A stretch of DNA of 64,000 nucleotides from DATGMB01 sp035293845 (GCA_035293845.1 DATGMB010000251.1:69681-133680); one strand, 5' to 3'; positions 14,858 to 23,439 are shown, counted from the stretch's first letter. The notes: generated from the sequence alone by a model not told the origin. Numbers and translations: made by a program.

Positions 14858-15843
14858 CGCCCGCGGCGGAGATCCTTGCGGAAGAGATCCGGCGCGGCGG
14901 CCCCATTCCCTTCCGCCGCTTCATGGAGGTCGCGCTGTACCACCCGGAGCACGGCTACTACCGGCGCCGGCCCGACCCGTTCGGCGCGCAGGGGGACTTC
15001 TATACCGCGGAGCAGATCCAGCCGGTGTTTGGGATTCTCATCGCGGCGCGAATCCGGCAGCTTTACCGCGAACTGGGCGGGCCGGCCGATTTCACGGTGG
15101 TCGAGCTCGGCGCGGGACGGTGCGAGATGGCGCCGCACTTTGCCGGATGGCGCTACATTCCGGTCGAGGTGGGGCAGGACGATGCGCTGCCCGATACGTT
15201 CGCCGGGGTGGTCTTTTCGAACGAATTCTTCGATGCACTTCCAGTGGACGTGGCAATTTTCACGGGCGGGGCGTTCCGCGAGGAACTCGTCGGATTCCGC
15301 GACGGACGTTTCGAGTGGACGCCGGGCGGCGAGGTGTGTGATGAGGCCGAGGACTACATTCGCCGCTACTTTCCTGAGCCAGCCGAGGGCTGTCGCTACG
15401 AAGTGAATCTCAGTGCTCTCCACGAGCTCGGCCGCGCGGCGCGCTTGCTCAGCCGCGGCTTTGTGTTCACCATCGACTACGGCTACACGCGGGCGGAATC
15501 GGTGCGCTTCCCCGAAGGCACGCTGATGTCGTACCGCCGCCACATCGCCCGCACGGATGTGCTGGAGGATCCCGGCGAGCGCGATCTCACGGCGCACGTC
15601 AATTTCACGGCGCTCGAGGAGTTTGGCGCGACGCGGGGGCTGGCGCTCGACCGGTTCGAAACCCTGGCCCGGACACTGCTCACGGCTGGCGAGGCAGACC
15701 GGTTCGCCGCCGCGTTGGGCGAAGGCGAAGGCGTGGAGGGCGCGGAAGCGCTCCGGCGCCGCATGCAGCTCAAGACGCTGCTATTCGGGATGGGGGAAAC
15801 ATTCCGCGTGCAGTTGCTGCGGAAGGAAGAGCGGCGGGCATGA
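14854..15843 (+). CDS. SAM-dependent methyltransferase, MidA/NDUFAF7-like (COG1565)
   Basis: This 329-residue protein starts at the GTG at 14854, overlapping the previous stop. MidA-family features are clear: the N-terminal G-P-I-P-F-R-R-F-M-E-V-A-L-Y-H-P-E-H-G-Y-Y motif, D-F-Y-T-A-E-Q-I-Q-P-V-F-G, the SAM-binding VVELGAGRCEMA, VFSNEFFDALPVDV and FVFTIDYGYTR. In mitochondria the homologue dimethylates an arginine of a complex I subunit (NDUFS2); bacterial members are presumed protein arginine methyltransferases. The substrate here is unknown. It stands apart from any nuo genes. Confidence 0.88.
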   Translation: MTPAAEILAEEIRRGGPIPFRRFMEVALYHPEHGYYRRRPDPFGAQGDFYTAEQIQPVFGILIAARIRQLYRELGGPADFTVVELGAGRCEMAPHFAGWRYIPVEVGQDDALPDTFAGVVFSNEFFDALPVDVAIFTGGAFREELVGFRDGRFEWTPGGEVCDEAEDYIRRYFPEPAEGCRYEVNLSALHELGRAARLLSRGFVFTIDYGYTRAESVRFPEGTLMSYRRHIARTDVLEDPGERDLTAHVNFTALEEFGATRGLALDRFETLARTLLTAGEADRFAAALGEGEGVEGAEALRRRMQLKTLLFGMGETFRVQLLRKEERRA

Positions 15844-15884
15844 GGAGCGGCGCCGGCGGGAATCGGGAGGGAAATATCCAGAAA

Positions 15885-15913
15885 ATGAAAAAGGCCCCGG
15901 AAAACCGGGGCCT
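15885..15913 (-). terminator. Rho-independent terminator of the micro-gene
   Basis: On the minus strand a 9-bp perfect stem (AGGCCCCGG / CCGGGGCCT) with a 4-base loop is followed by TTTTCATTTTC. It lies 44 bases downstream of the stop codon of the 20-codon gene at 15957-16019 and points in the same direction. Confidence 0.85.
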
Positions 15914-15956
15914 CGGAGTGAATCCTTTGGTATCGCCCTTTGCGGGCGCGCCCAAG

Positions 15957-16019
15957 CTACTTCTTCTTCTTCGGAGCAGCTTTCTTCTTCGGGGCGGCTT
16001 TCTTGGTTGCGCTCTTCAT
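15957..16019 (-). CDS. Micro-protein, 20 residues, Lys/Ala/Pro-rich (histone-H1-tail-like)
   Basis: The minus-strand frame reads M-K-S-A-T-K-K-A-A-P-K-K-K-A-A-P-K-K-K-K and stops at TAG. Although tiny, it has every element of a gene: a GGGAGA Shine-Dalgarno 8 bases before ATG, a near-consensus sigma-70 promoter at 16076-16104 and a strong rho-independent terminator at 15885-15913. The composition (10 Lys of 20, A-A-P-K-K-K repeated) resembles histone H1/AlgP-type DNA- or RNA-binding tails, suggesting nucleic-acid or ribosome binding, which is an inference. The nearby gene on the minus strand is a different transcription unit, so this is monocistronic. It could instead be an expressed small RNA whose coding frame is incidental, but the codon pattern argues for peptide. 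Confidence 0.7.
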   Translation of the reverse strand: MKSATKKAAPKKKAAPKKKK

Positions 16020-16075
16020 CGATTGATTCTCCCTAACATCAAATTTTGCGACTTGGAAAATCGCAATGTGATTCA

Positions 16076-16104
16076 TATATAAAGTTGTTCGAGAGGAAAG
16101 TCAA
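16076..16104 (-). promoter_or_regulatory. Sigma-70-type promoter of the micro-gene
   Basis: On the minus strand TTGACT (16104-16099) and TATATA (16081-16076) are separated by exactly 17 bases in an AT-rich patch. The expected start near 16069 gives a leader of about 50 bases before the micro-gene ATG. Confidence 0.75.
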
Positions 16105-16158
16105 GAAAAAAATGCATTCCCGGGGCTCTTCGGGCTTCCATTTGGACCTCGGCCGCGC

Positions 16159-16231
16159 TTCGACGGAGCGACACAGAGTCGCGGAGACAAACCTGCGATT
16201 TCCTCTGCGCCTCTGTGGCTCTGCGTCGAGG
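16159..16231. repeat. Interspersed long palindrome, copy 2
   Basis: Arms starting TTCGACGGAGCGACACAGAG and ending CTCTGTGGCTCTGCGTCGAG are near reverse complements. The C-A-C-A-G-A-G core and overall design match the 13856-13952 element, but the copy is shorter and more diverged. It sits between the micro-gene promoter and the methionine-synthesis gene. Confidence 0.75.
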
Positions 16232-16326
16232 GGAGCGCCCGGACCGCAGCGTGAACTCCGGCACGAGGCCGCGTTGCGTTAAAATCGCCATAGCTGTTCG
16301 CCGCCACCTCCCATAGGAACTGCACT

Positions 16327-18216
16327 GTGAACCGAGCCCAGGAATTTCGCGATCGACTCTCCCGCCGCGTGCTCGTGGCCGATGGCGCCATGGGCACGAT
16401 GCTGTACTCGCGCGGCGTGTTCATCAACCGCTGCTTCGACGAGCTCTGCCTTTCCGCGCCGGATATGGTGCGGCAGATCCACCAGGAGTATGCCAAGGCC
16501 GGCGCCGAGATTCTGGAGACCAACACCTTCGGCGCGAACCGCCCGCGGCTGGCGGCCTTCGGTATGGCGGAGAAGCTCCGCGAGATCAACCGCGCCGCGG
16601 TGCGGCTGGCGCGCGAAGCCGCCCAGAGCGTGCCGAAGGGCGACACGGCGTTCGTGGCCGGCGCTGTGGGGCCGCTCGGAGTCCGTATCGAACCTCTCGG
16701 TCCGACATCCTTTGCGGAAGCGCGGGCCGCGTTTCGCGAGCAGATCGAAGCGCTCGCGGAAGCCGGCGCGGATCTGCTGATCCTGGAGACGTTCGGCAAC
16801 CTCGAGGAGCTCCGGGAGGCGGTGTTCGCCGCCCGCGAGGCCGCCGGCGACGATCTGGCCGTGGTGGCGCAGGTTACCATCGACGACTTCGGCCACCTCC
16901 CCGGCGGCACAGATACCGAGACCTTCACCCGGCAGATGGATTCCTGGCCGGTGGATGCCATCGGCCTCAACTGCTCGGTGGGTCCCAAGGCAACGCTCGA
17001 AACCATCGAGCGGATGATGCAGTTTTCCTCCAAGCCCATGAGCGCCATGCCCAACGCGGGCCTGCCCATGCGCATTGAAGGACGGAATATCTACCTTTGC
17101 TCGCCGGAATACATGGCGCAGTACGCGCGCCGGCTCCTGTGGGCGGGCGTGAAGATCGTGGGCGGCTGCTGCGGCACGACGCCCGATCACATCAAGCTGA
17201 TCCGCTCGGAGACCCGCTCGCTGCAACCTGGCGCCAAAGCCCTGGCCGTGACGGTGGAGGAGCCGCAGGCGAAGGCACAGGCTCTCGCTCCCGTGCCGAT
17301 GGCCGAAAAATCGCGGCTCGGCGCGCGGCTGGCGGCCGGTAGGTTCGTTTCGTTCGTCGAGATTCTCCCGCCGCGCGGCGTGGACGCCTCTCGCGAAATC
17401 GACGGCGCCCGCCGCTGTGCGGAAGCGGGCATCGACTGCATCAACGTGCCGGACGGGCCCCGGGCCTCGGCCCGCATGAGCGCGCAAGTGACCTGCCAGC
17501 TTATCCGGGAGCAGGCCGGCATCGAGCCGGTATTGCATTTCTGTTGCCGGGACCGGAATATTCTCGGTATCCAGAGCGAACTGCTGGGCGCCCACACCGT
17601 CGGTGTCCGGAATCTGATCTGCATCACGGGCGATCCGCCGCGCATGGGCGCGTATCCGGACGCGACCGCGGTGTTCGACGTGGATGCCATCGGCCTGGTC
17701 AACATCGTCCGGAACCTCAATCACGGGCTCGATATCGGCGGCAACCCGATGGGATCGCAGACCGCCATGCTGATCGGCGTCGGCGCCAACCCTGGGGCGC
17801 TCAACATGGACGAGGAGATCCGGAGGTTCGAGTGGAAGGTCGAGGCGGGTGCGGAGTACGTGGTGACGCAGCCGGTGTTCGATCTCGATCTGCTCGAAAA
17901 ATTCCTGCGCCGGACCGAGCACGTCCGCATCCCGGTGATCTGCGGGATCTGGCCGCTCACCAGCTTCCGGAACGCCGAGTTCATGGTCAACGAGCTGCGC
18001 GTGCCGGTTCCCGAGGAGTTCATGGAGCGCATGCGCCGGGTGGACAACGCCGAGCGCGCGCGCCAGGAAGGCGTGGCCATTGCCCGCGAGATGGTGGTTC
18101 GGGTACGGCACATGGTGCAGGGGGTACAATTGAGCGCTCCGTTCGGCCGGTACCAGATGGCGCTGGATGTGGCCGAGGCCATCGAAGACGACTCGGCCAA
18201 CGCGACTGCGCAGTGA
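16327..18216 (+). CDS. Bifunctional homocysteine S-methyltransferase / 5,10-methylenetetrahydrofolate reductase
   Basis: This 629-residue fusion joins a pterin-independent homocysteine S-methyltransferase domain (residues 1-300) with an MTHFR domain (about 330-620). The first has DGAMGTMLYSRG at the N-terminus and the zinc-binding KIVGGCCGTTPDH near 285; the second shows FVEILPPRG, V-R-N-L-I-C-I-T-G-D-P-P and AEYVVTQPVFDLDLL. This is the YitJ-type architecture. The MTHFR half makes 5-methyl-THF and the methyltransferase half likely passes a methyl group to homocysteine, although which donor it uses is uncertain because cobalamin domains are absent. The start is a GTG at 16327 with AGGAA upstream. 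It is followed after 18 bases by tsaC on the same strand. Confidence 0.9.
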   Translation: MNRAQEFRDRLSRRVLVADGAMGTMLYSRGVFINRCFDELCLSAPDMVRQIHQEYAKAGAEILETNTFGANRPRLAAFGMAEKLREINRAAVRLAREAAQSVPKGDTAFVAGAVGPLGVRIEPLGPTSFAEARAAFREQIEALAEAGADLLILETFGNLEELREAVFAAREAAGDDLAVVAQVTIDDFGHLPGGTDTETFTRQMDSWPVDAIGLNCSVGPKATLETIERMMQFSSKPMSAMPNAGLPMRIEGRNIYLCSPEYMAQYARRLLWAGVKIVGGCCGTTPDHIKLIRSETRSLQPGAKALAVTVEEPQAKAQALAPVPMAEKSRLGARLAAGRFVSFVEILPPRGVDASREIDGARRCAEAGIDCINVPDGPRASARMSAQVTCQLIREQAGIEPVLHFCCRDRNILGIQSELLGAHTVGVRNLICITGDPPRMGAYPDATAVFDVDAIGLVNIVRNLNHGLDIGGNPMGSQTAMLIGVGANPGALNMDEEIRRFEWKVEAGAEYVVTQPVFDLDLLEKFLRRTEHVRIPVICGIWPLTSFRNAEFMVNELRVPVPEEFMERMRRVDNAERARQEGVAIAREMVVRVRHMVQGVQLSAPFGRYQMALDVAEAIEDDSANATAQ

Positions 18217-18234
18217 GGTGAAGCCGCGCCCGTC

Positions 18235-18873
18235 ATGCCTACTGACCTGGTCGAAATCAATCCTGATGATCCAAAGCCGGAAGTGCTGGAGCGGGCCGCC
18301 GCCGCGGTGCGCCGCGGGCGCGTGGTAGCCATTCCCACCGATGCTCTCTACTCGCTGGTGGCGGACCCCTTCAACCTGCGCGCCGTGAGCCAGGTGTTCC
18401 GGGCCAAGGGCCGCGAGCCGCACCGCTCGCTGCCGATTCTGGTGCGCGATCTGATGATGGCAGAGGAGTTGGCCGGGGAAATGACCAACCGGTTCCTGGT
18501 CCTGGCACGGCGGTTCTGGCCGGGCCCGCTGACCCTGATCGTGCCGGCTTCGGCCAAGATCCCGCTGAAAGTGACGGGCAATACGGGCCGGCTGGCGCTG
18601 CGGCAGTCCCGCGCGACGGTGGCGCAGCGGCTCATCGAGATGCTGAATGCCCCGCTGATCGCGACGAGCGCCAATATTTCGAGCCGCCCGACGTGCCGCA
18701 GCGGCATCGAAGTGTTCGGCATGATGGATGGCCGCGTGGATCTGATCCTGGATGGCGGCCTGTGCTCGGGTCCGGGCGCCACCACGGTCGATATCACCGA
18801 ACCGTGGTGGAAGATGATCAAGCAGGGCGCGATCGAGGAAAAGGAGATCGCGGAGTGCCTGCAACCGTCGTAG
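18235..18873 (+). CDS. tsaC: L-threonylcarbamoyladenylate synthase (TsaC/Sua5/YciO family)
   Basis: This 212-residue protein has the YrdC fold: R-R-G-R-V-V-A-I-P-T-D-A-L-Y-S-L-V-A near the start, the substrate-binding F-R-A-K-G-R-E-P-H-R-S-L-P-I-L motif, W-P-G-P-L-T-L-I-V, and the terminal PLIATSANIS and STCSGPGATTVDIT-like region. It makes threonylcarbamoyl-AMP for the t6A37 modification of ANN-decoding tRNAs. The length matches the short TsaC form without the Sua5 C-terminal domain. YciO-like paralogues have similar sequence, so the exact subfamily is not certain. The ATG at 18235 follows the MTHFR fusion by 18 bases, suggesting cotranscription. Confidence 0.85.
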   Translation: MPTDLVEINPDDPKPEVLERAAAAVRRGRVVAIPTDALYSLVADPFNLRAVSQVFRAKGREPHRSLPILVRDLMMAEELAGEMTNRFLVLARRFWPGPLTLIVPASAKIPLKVTGNTGRLALRQSRATVAQRLIEMLNAPLIATSANISSRPTCRSGIEVFGMMDGRVDLILDGGLCSGPGATTVDITEPWWKMIKQGAIEEKEIAECLQPS

Positions 18874-18909
18874 ACTGCGGGAACCTCGCGGGCCGTGGGC
18901 CCGCGCCGC

Positions 18910-19935
18910 CTACACCTGCCGCAGCCGCTCGGCCGCGGCTTCCGGCGTGATGTCGCGCTGCGGCGTTCCGAGCATTTCATAGCCCACCAGGAATTTGCGC
19001 ACGGTCGCGGAACGCAGCAGCGGCGGGTAGAAGTGCGCGTGGAGGTGCCATTCCTCGTGCGGCTCGCCGTCGGTGGGGCGCTGGTGAAAGCCCATCGAAT
19101 AAGGAAATGGCGTCTGGAACAGGCGGTCGTAGCGGGCCGTGATGCGCTTCAGGATATCGGCCAGGCCGTCGCGCTCGGCATCCGAGAGCTGGTCGATCGC
19201 GGTCAGGTGGCGCTTGGCGATGACGATGGTCTCGAACGGCCAGACGGCCCAGAACGGAACGGCGGCGAGGAAGGCGTCGTTTTCCTCGACGGTGCGCTCG
19301 GCGGCATCGCGCTCGATGCGGGCGTATTCGCAGAGCAGGCAGCCGCCGCGGGCGGCGCGCCATTGCTCCAGCGCGTGCTGTTCCTTGGCGGGCTCTGTGG
19401 GGATGGTGTACTCGGACCAGATCTGGCAGTGAGGATGCGGGTTGCTGGCGCCCATCATGGCCCCGCGGTTTTCGAAAATCTGGACGTAGCGGATGAACGG
19501 CTTAGACCCGAGCTCGTTATATTGCTCGACCCACACGTCCACGACGCGGCGCAGATCGGGGAGGTCCATGTTGGCGATGGTCAGGTTGTGCTTGGGGGAG
19601 AAGCAGACCACGCGGCAGATGCCGGGCTCGCCGGCGGCAATCAGCAGGCCATCGCGCTCGAACCGGTCGGGCGGCGTGCCGGGCTTGAGGGCGGCGAAAT
19701 CGTTGTCGAAGACGAAAGTGGAGGTGTAGTCCGGGTTGCGCGCGCCGCCGGCGCGGCCGTTGCCGGGGCAGAGATAGCACGCGGGATCGTAGGCGGGCGC
19801 CTGCGGCGCGGCGGCCGGCTCGACCTGTCCCTGCCAGGGGCGGTCGGTCCGGTGCGGCGAGACCAGGATCCATTCTCCGGTGAGCGGGTTGAAGCGGCGG
19901 TGCGGGTCCTGTTTCCAATCGAACATCGTTTTCAT
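18910..19935 (-). CDS. galT: UDP-glucose-hexose-1-phosphate uridylyltransferase (GalT)
   Basis: This 341-residue enzyme of the Leloir galactose pathway exchanges UMP between UDP-glucose and galactose-1-phosphate. The active-site motif SNPHPHCQIW is present, with its uridylylated His, as are the metal-binding CYLCPGNGRAGG segment near residue 55 and N-P-D-Y-T-S-T-F-V-F-D-N-D-F. The C-terminal domain has HLHAHFYPPLLRS. The length is typical. The start is the ATG at 19933-19935 with a short leader. It is divergent from priA, with 32 bases between the starts. No other gal genes are in the window. Confidence 0.93.
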   Translation of the reverse strand: MKTMFDWKQDPHRRFNPLTGEWILVSPHRTDRPWQGQVEPAAAPQAPAYDPACYLCPGNGRAGGARNPDYTSTFVFDNDFAALKPGTPPDRFERDGLLIAAGEPGICRVVCFSPKHNLTIANMDLPDLRRVVDVWVEQYNELGSKPFIRYVQIFENRGAMMGASNPHPHCQIWSEYTIPTEPAKEQHALEQWRAARGGCLLCEYARIERDAAERTVEENDAFLAAVPFWAVWPFETIVIAKRHLTAIDQLSDAERDGLADILKRITARYDRLFQTPFPYSMGFHQRPTDGEPHEEWHLHAHFYPPLLRSATVRKFLVGYEMLGTPQRDITPEAAAERLRQV

Positions 19936-19967
19936 GGTAGCCCGGCAGCCCGCTATCCTATGGGTTC

Positions 19968-22397
19968 ATGCCCGAGGGCTCGTTCCTTTACTGCGATGTC
20001 AGCCTGCCGGTTCCGCTCGATCAGCCATTTACGTATGCGCTGCCGGTGACGCTGCGGCATCGCGTGCAGCCGGGCAGCCGCCTGCTGGTTCCGTTCGGGC
20101 CCCGCAAGCTGACGGGCGTGATCCTGAGGTGCCATGACGAGCCGCCGGCTATGGCGACGCGAGAGGCGCTGCGGCTGCTCGATTCCGAGCCGGTCCTGAG
20201 CGGCGAGCTGCTGGCGCTGGGCCGCTGGATCGCGGGATATTACTGCGCGCCGCTGGGCGAAGTGCTGCGGGGAATGCTGCCGCTCGCGGCCGAGATCCGC
20301 CGCGGCAAGGTCTGGAGCCTGACCGATGCCGGGCGCGATGCCGCGCGGCAATTGCTGCTCGATGCCGCGCCGGACGATCCCGTGGCGCAGGTACTGCGCA
20401 TGCTGGAGAAGCGCCCGCTTTCGGCGGCGTACATCGCCAAGGCGCTGCCTCTGGCGGACAAAGCGATCCGTTCGATCGAGCGCAAGGGCTTCATCGTGGC
20501 GGAGCAGGTACAGGGGGAGCGCGATCCTCTGCGGGCGCCCTCCGAGCGATTGCGGGTCGAGCTGGCGTACGAGGAGGCCGAACAGGAACCGAAGCTGAAC
20601 AAGGCGGAGCGCGAGCTGCGGGCTTTTCTCGAGCTGCATCCCGGTTCGCACAATCTTAAGGAACTGGAGGCGACCGTCAAAGGCGCGAGCGGCGCGGCGC
20701 GGTCGCTGGCCCGCAAACGGCTGGTGGTGCTGCGGCCGGAAACGGCGCCGATGCTGGCCGGGCCGGTTCGCACGCGGCACGATCTCAACCCGGCGCAGGC
20801 GGCAGCGTACGAGCAGATCCGCGCGGCGATCTGCGCGCGGGAATTCCGTACATTTCTGCTGCATGGCGTGACGGGTTCCGGCAAGACGGAAGTGTACCTG
20901 AATGCGATCGAAGCGGTGCTCGCGCAAAAACGCGGGGCGCTGCTGCTGGTGCCGGAAATCGCGCTGACTCCGGCAGTCGCGGGCCAGTTCTTCGCGCGCT
21001 TCGGGGATCAGGTCGCGATTCTGCACAGCGCTTTCACCGATGTCGAGCGCTCCGAACAGTGGCGGCGCATCCGCTCCGGCGGCGCCACGGTGGTGGTGGG
21101 GACGCGCTCCGGCGTTTTCGCGCCGGTGCGCAACCTGGGGCTGATCGTGGTCGATGAAGAGCACGACGGCAGCTATAAGCAGGAGGAGACGCCGCGGTAC
21201 AACGGGCGGGACGTGGCGATCGTGCGCGCGCAGCACGCCGGTGCGTGCGTCGTGCTGGGCTCGGCGACCCCGAGTCTCGAGAGCCGCTACAACGCCGAGC
21301 GCGGAAAGTATACGCTGCTGGAGCTGCCGGGCCGCATCGAGGCGCGGCCGATGCCGGCCGTCGAGCTCATCGACATGCGGCAGGAGTTTCTCGAAACCCG
21401 CAAGCAGGCGACCTTTTCGCGCAAGCTGATCGAGGCGATCGGGGAGCGTCTGGAGAATGGCGAGCAGACCATCGTGCTGCTCAACCGGCGCGGCTTCTCA
21501 AGCTTTGTGGCCTGCCGGGCCTGTGGCGAGCGCGCCGGGTGCATGAACTGCTCCCTGACGCTGACTTATCACAAGCGCGATCGCCGGCTGCTTTGCCACT
21601 ATTGCGGGTACGCGGAGAAGGTGCCCTCGACCTGTCCTAAGTGCGCGAGCGAGCATATTTACTTTCTCGGGCTCGGCTCGGAGCGCGTCGAGGAGGAACT
21701 GCACCAGGCGTTCCCGGCGGCGCGCATCGCGCGGCTCGACCGCGATACCGTCAGCGGCAAACGCCAGTACGAGACCATTCTCAACGATTTCCGCGAGGGC
21801 AATTACGATCTGCTGGTGGGCACGCAGATGATCGCCAAGGGGCATGACATACCGAATGTCACATTAGTCGGCGTCATCTCCGCGGATATCGGCCTCGGCA
21901 TGCCGGACTTTCGCGCGGCGGAGAGGTCATTCCAGTTACTGACGCAGGTCGCCGGCCGCGCGGGGCGCGGGAATGTGCCGGGGATCGTGCTGATCCAGAC
22001 GATCAATCCCGATCACTACGCGGTTCGGCTCGCCGCGGCACAGGATTACCAGGCGTTTTACGAGAAGGAGCTGCATTTCCGCCGCATGATGCATTACCCG
22101 CCCTTCAGCGCCATGGCGAATGTGCTGGTGCGCAACGAAAAGAAGGAAGTGGCGATGCGCATGAGCACGGAGTTGAGCCTGAAGCTGCTGCCGGCGCCGG
22201 AGAAGATCCGCGTAATGGGCCCGGCGGAAGCGCCCGTGCCGCGGCTGAAGAACGAATATCGCTACCAGTTTTTGATTAAGGCGGCGAGCCGCAAGGCGCT
22301 CAATGAGCTGCTACAAGGGGTCCGGAATTACGCGCTGGAGCACAAATGGGGGGCGACGGCGCTGGTGATCGATGTGGATCCGTTGACGCTGATGTGA
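19968..22397 (+). CDS. priA: Primosomal protein N' (PriA), replication-restart helicase
   Basis: This 809-residue superfamily 2 helicase restarts stalled replication forks. The N-terminal DNA-binding domain (D-V-S-L-P-V-P-L-D-Q-P-F-T-Y) is followed by Walker A HGVTGSGKTEVYL near 305, the DEAH-like VVDEEHDGSYKQEETPRYN, and two zinc-binding Cys clusters (ACGERAGCMNCS and CHYCGY...CPKCAS). Helicase motif VI (QVAGRAGRGNVPG) is intact. The length and all motifs agree with full-length, active PriA. It stands alone between galT (divergent) and a small minus-strand gene. Confidence 0.97.
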   Translation: MPEGSFLYCDVSLPVPLDQPFTYALPVTLRHRVQPGSRLLVPFGPRKLTGVILRCHDEPPAMATREALRLLDSEPVLSGELLALGRWIAGYYCAPLGEVLRGMLPLAAEIRRGKVWSLTDAGRDAARQLLLDAAPDDPVAQVLRMLEKRPLSAAYIAKALPLADKAIRSIERKGFIVAEQVQGERDPLRAPSERLRVELAYEEAEQEPKLNKAERELRAFLELHPGSHNLKELEATVKGASGAARSLARKRLVVLRPETAPMLAGPVRTRHDLNPAQAAAYEQIRAAICAREFRTFLLHGVTGSGKTEVYLNAIEAVLAQKRGALLLVPEIALTPAVAGQFFARFGDQVAILHSAFTDVERSEQWRRIRSGGATVVVGTRSGVFAPVRNLGLIVVDEEHDGSYKQEETPRYNGRDVAIVRAQHAGACVVLGSATPSLESRYNAERGKYTLLELPGRIEARPMPAVELIDMRQEFLETRKQATFSRKLIEAIGERLENGEQTIVLLNRRGFSSFVACRACGERAGCMNCSLTLTYHKRDRRLLCHYCGYAEKVPSTCPKCASEHIYFLGLGSERVEEELHQAFPAARIARLDRDTVSGKRQYETILNDFREGNYDLLVGTQMIAKGHDIPNVTLVGVISADIGLGMPDFRAAERSFQLLTQVAGRAGRGNVPGIVLIQTINPDHYAVRLAAAQDYQAFYEKELHFRRMMHYPPFSAMANVLVRNEKKEVAMRMSTELSLKLLPAPEKIRVMGPAEAPVPRLKNEYRYQFLIKAASRKALNELLQGVRNYALEHKWGATALVIDVDPLTLM

Positions 22398-22432
22398 AAG
22401 TTCGCCGGGCAGTTGTCCCTACCGCAATCCGG

Positions 22433-22666
22433 CTAACAGCCGTGATCGCTGCGGTGTTGGCGGAGAGCGCCGAGAGCTCGCTGTTTCCTCCCGATCTCGC
22501 TTTCAGCCTCCTTGTCGAGTTCGAGCGCAAGCTGCTGGTTTCCGGCGGCGATGGCGTCTGCGGTGGCGTGGGCCAGTTGCGCGATGCGCATCAAGCACTC
22601 CTGGACATCGGTGGCGAGTCTATGTCGATCCGGGCAAACCGGCGCCGCAGGGCTTTCCGACATCAC
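22433..22666 (-). CDS. Small conserved hypothetical protein, helical
   Basis: This 77-residue acidic helical protein ends with a conserved-looking KQRALGALRQHRSDHGC, preceded by HATADAIAAGNQQLALELDK. Similar small proteins ending in R-Q-H-R-x-x-H-G-C are common in Acidobacteria and have no assigned function. A GGGAGG site lies upstream of the ATG at 22664-22666. It is divergent from lexA across a region with two perfect palindromes, which might make it LexA-controlled; this is inference. Confidence 0.65.
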   Translation of the reverse strand: MMSESPAAPVCPDRHRLATDVQECLMRIAQLAHATADAIAAGNQQLALELDKEAESEIGRKQRALGALRQHRSDHGC

Positions 22667-22696
22667 ACCCTCCCTTGCTATTATTTCATCAACCGC

Positions 22697-22724
22697 GAGG
22701 CACTGTGCCTCCGGCTAATAGCCG
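22697..22724. promoter_or_regulatory. Two adjacent palindromes upstream of lexA (candidate operators)
   Basis: GAGGCAC-T-GTGCCTC (22697-22711) and CGGCTA-A-TAGCCG (22712-22724) are both perfect odd palindromes placed back to back in the divergent lexA/hypothetical intergenic region. Such dyads are compatible with a repressor dimer. The LexA box of this lineage is not known to me, so the assignment is a hypothesis. Confidence 0.4.
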
Positions 22725-22794
22725 CTTAACGGATGAGCAGCAACCCTCTTGATTTTCCCTTTTTATTCGCCCACAATAGATCCAGGAGCATCGC

Positions 22795-23418
22795 ATGGCA
22801 CTCACCAAGCGGCAGAAGCAGGTGCTCGATTTCATCGCGGGCTTCGTCGATGAGAACGGGTATTGCCCGAGTTACGAGGAGATCGCTCACGGGCTGGAGT
22901 TGGCCTCCCTCGCGACCGTTCACAAGCATATTTCGGTGCTGGAGTCGAAGGGGTACCTGAAACGCGGGTTCAACCAGAGCCGGTCGCTCGAACTGGCGCC
23001 GAAATATCTGCAGGAGCAGCGCCGGCCGAAACCCGCCGGGCTCGAAGTGCCGCTCGTGGGCCGGATCGCGGCGGGGGCGCCGGTGGAGACTGTGGAGCAG
23101 CGCGAGGTCCTGAATTTTGCGGACTTCGCCGGCAATCGCGACACGTTTGCCCTTGAAGTCCGCGGGGACTCGATGATCGAGGATCACATCTGCGATGGGG
23201 ACCTGATTCTGGTCGAGCGCATCGAGGAAGCGCATGACGGCGATATCGTGGTGGCGCTGGTGCGCGGGAGCGAGACCACGCTCAAGCGGCTCTATCGCGA
23301 GCCGGGAGATATGATTCGCCTACAACCGGCCAACGCGGCATTGAAACCAATTGTGGCGCCAGCGCGCGATGTACAGGTGCAGGGCCGGTTACTCGCCGTG
23401 TTACGGAAATATAAATAA
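22795..23418 (+). CDS. lexA: LexA repressor, SOS response regulator
   Basis: This 207-residue self-cleaving repressor begins with a winged-helix DNA-binding domain (LTKRQKQVLDFIAGFVDENG, S-Y-E-E-I-A-H-G-L). The Ala-Gly cleavage site is in VGRIAAGAP (about residue 90), the catalytic Ser in VRGDSMIEDHI and the catalytic Lys in ETTLKRLYRE. RecA filaments stimulate cleavage and derepress DNA-repair genes. The ATG at 22795 has an AGGAG site. It is not in an operon; nearby palindromes may be its own operator. Confidence 0.96.
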   Translation: MALTKRQKQVLDFIAGFVDENGYCPSYEEIAHGLELASLATVHKHISVLESKGYLKRGFNQSRSLELAPKYLQEQRRPKPAGLEVPLVGRIAAGAPVETVEQREVLNFADFAGNRDTFALEVRGDSMIEDHICDGDLILVERIEEAHDGDIVVALVRGSETTLKRLYREPGDMIRLQPANAALKPIVAPARDVQVQGRLLAVLRKYK

Positions 23419-23439
23419 CTTCAGCGGCGGGGCGGCCGG

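Noticed and set aside
16279..18864. 861-codon open frame on the minus strand
   Set aside because: It lies antisense to the methyltransferase/MTHFR fusion and tsaC, whose motifs are intact; its product is His/Arg/Gly-rich with no domain. High GC content commonly opens such antisense frames.
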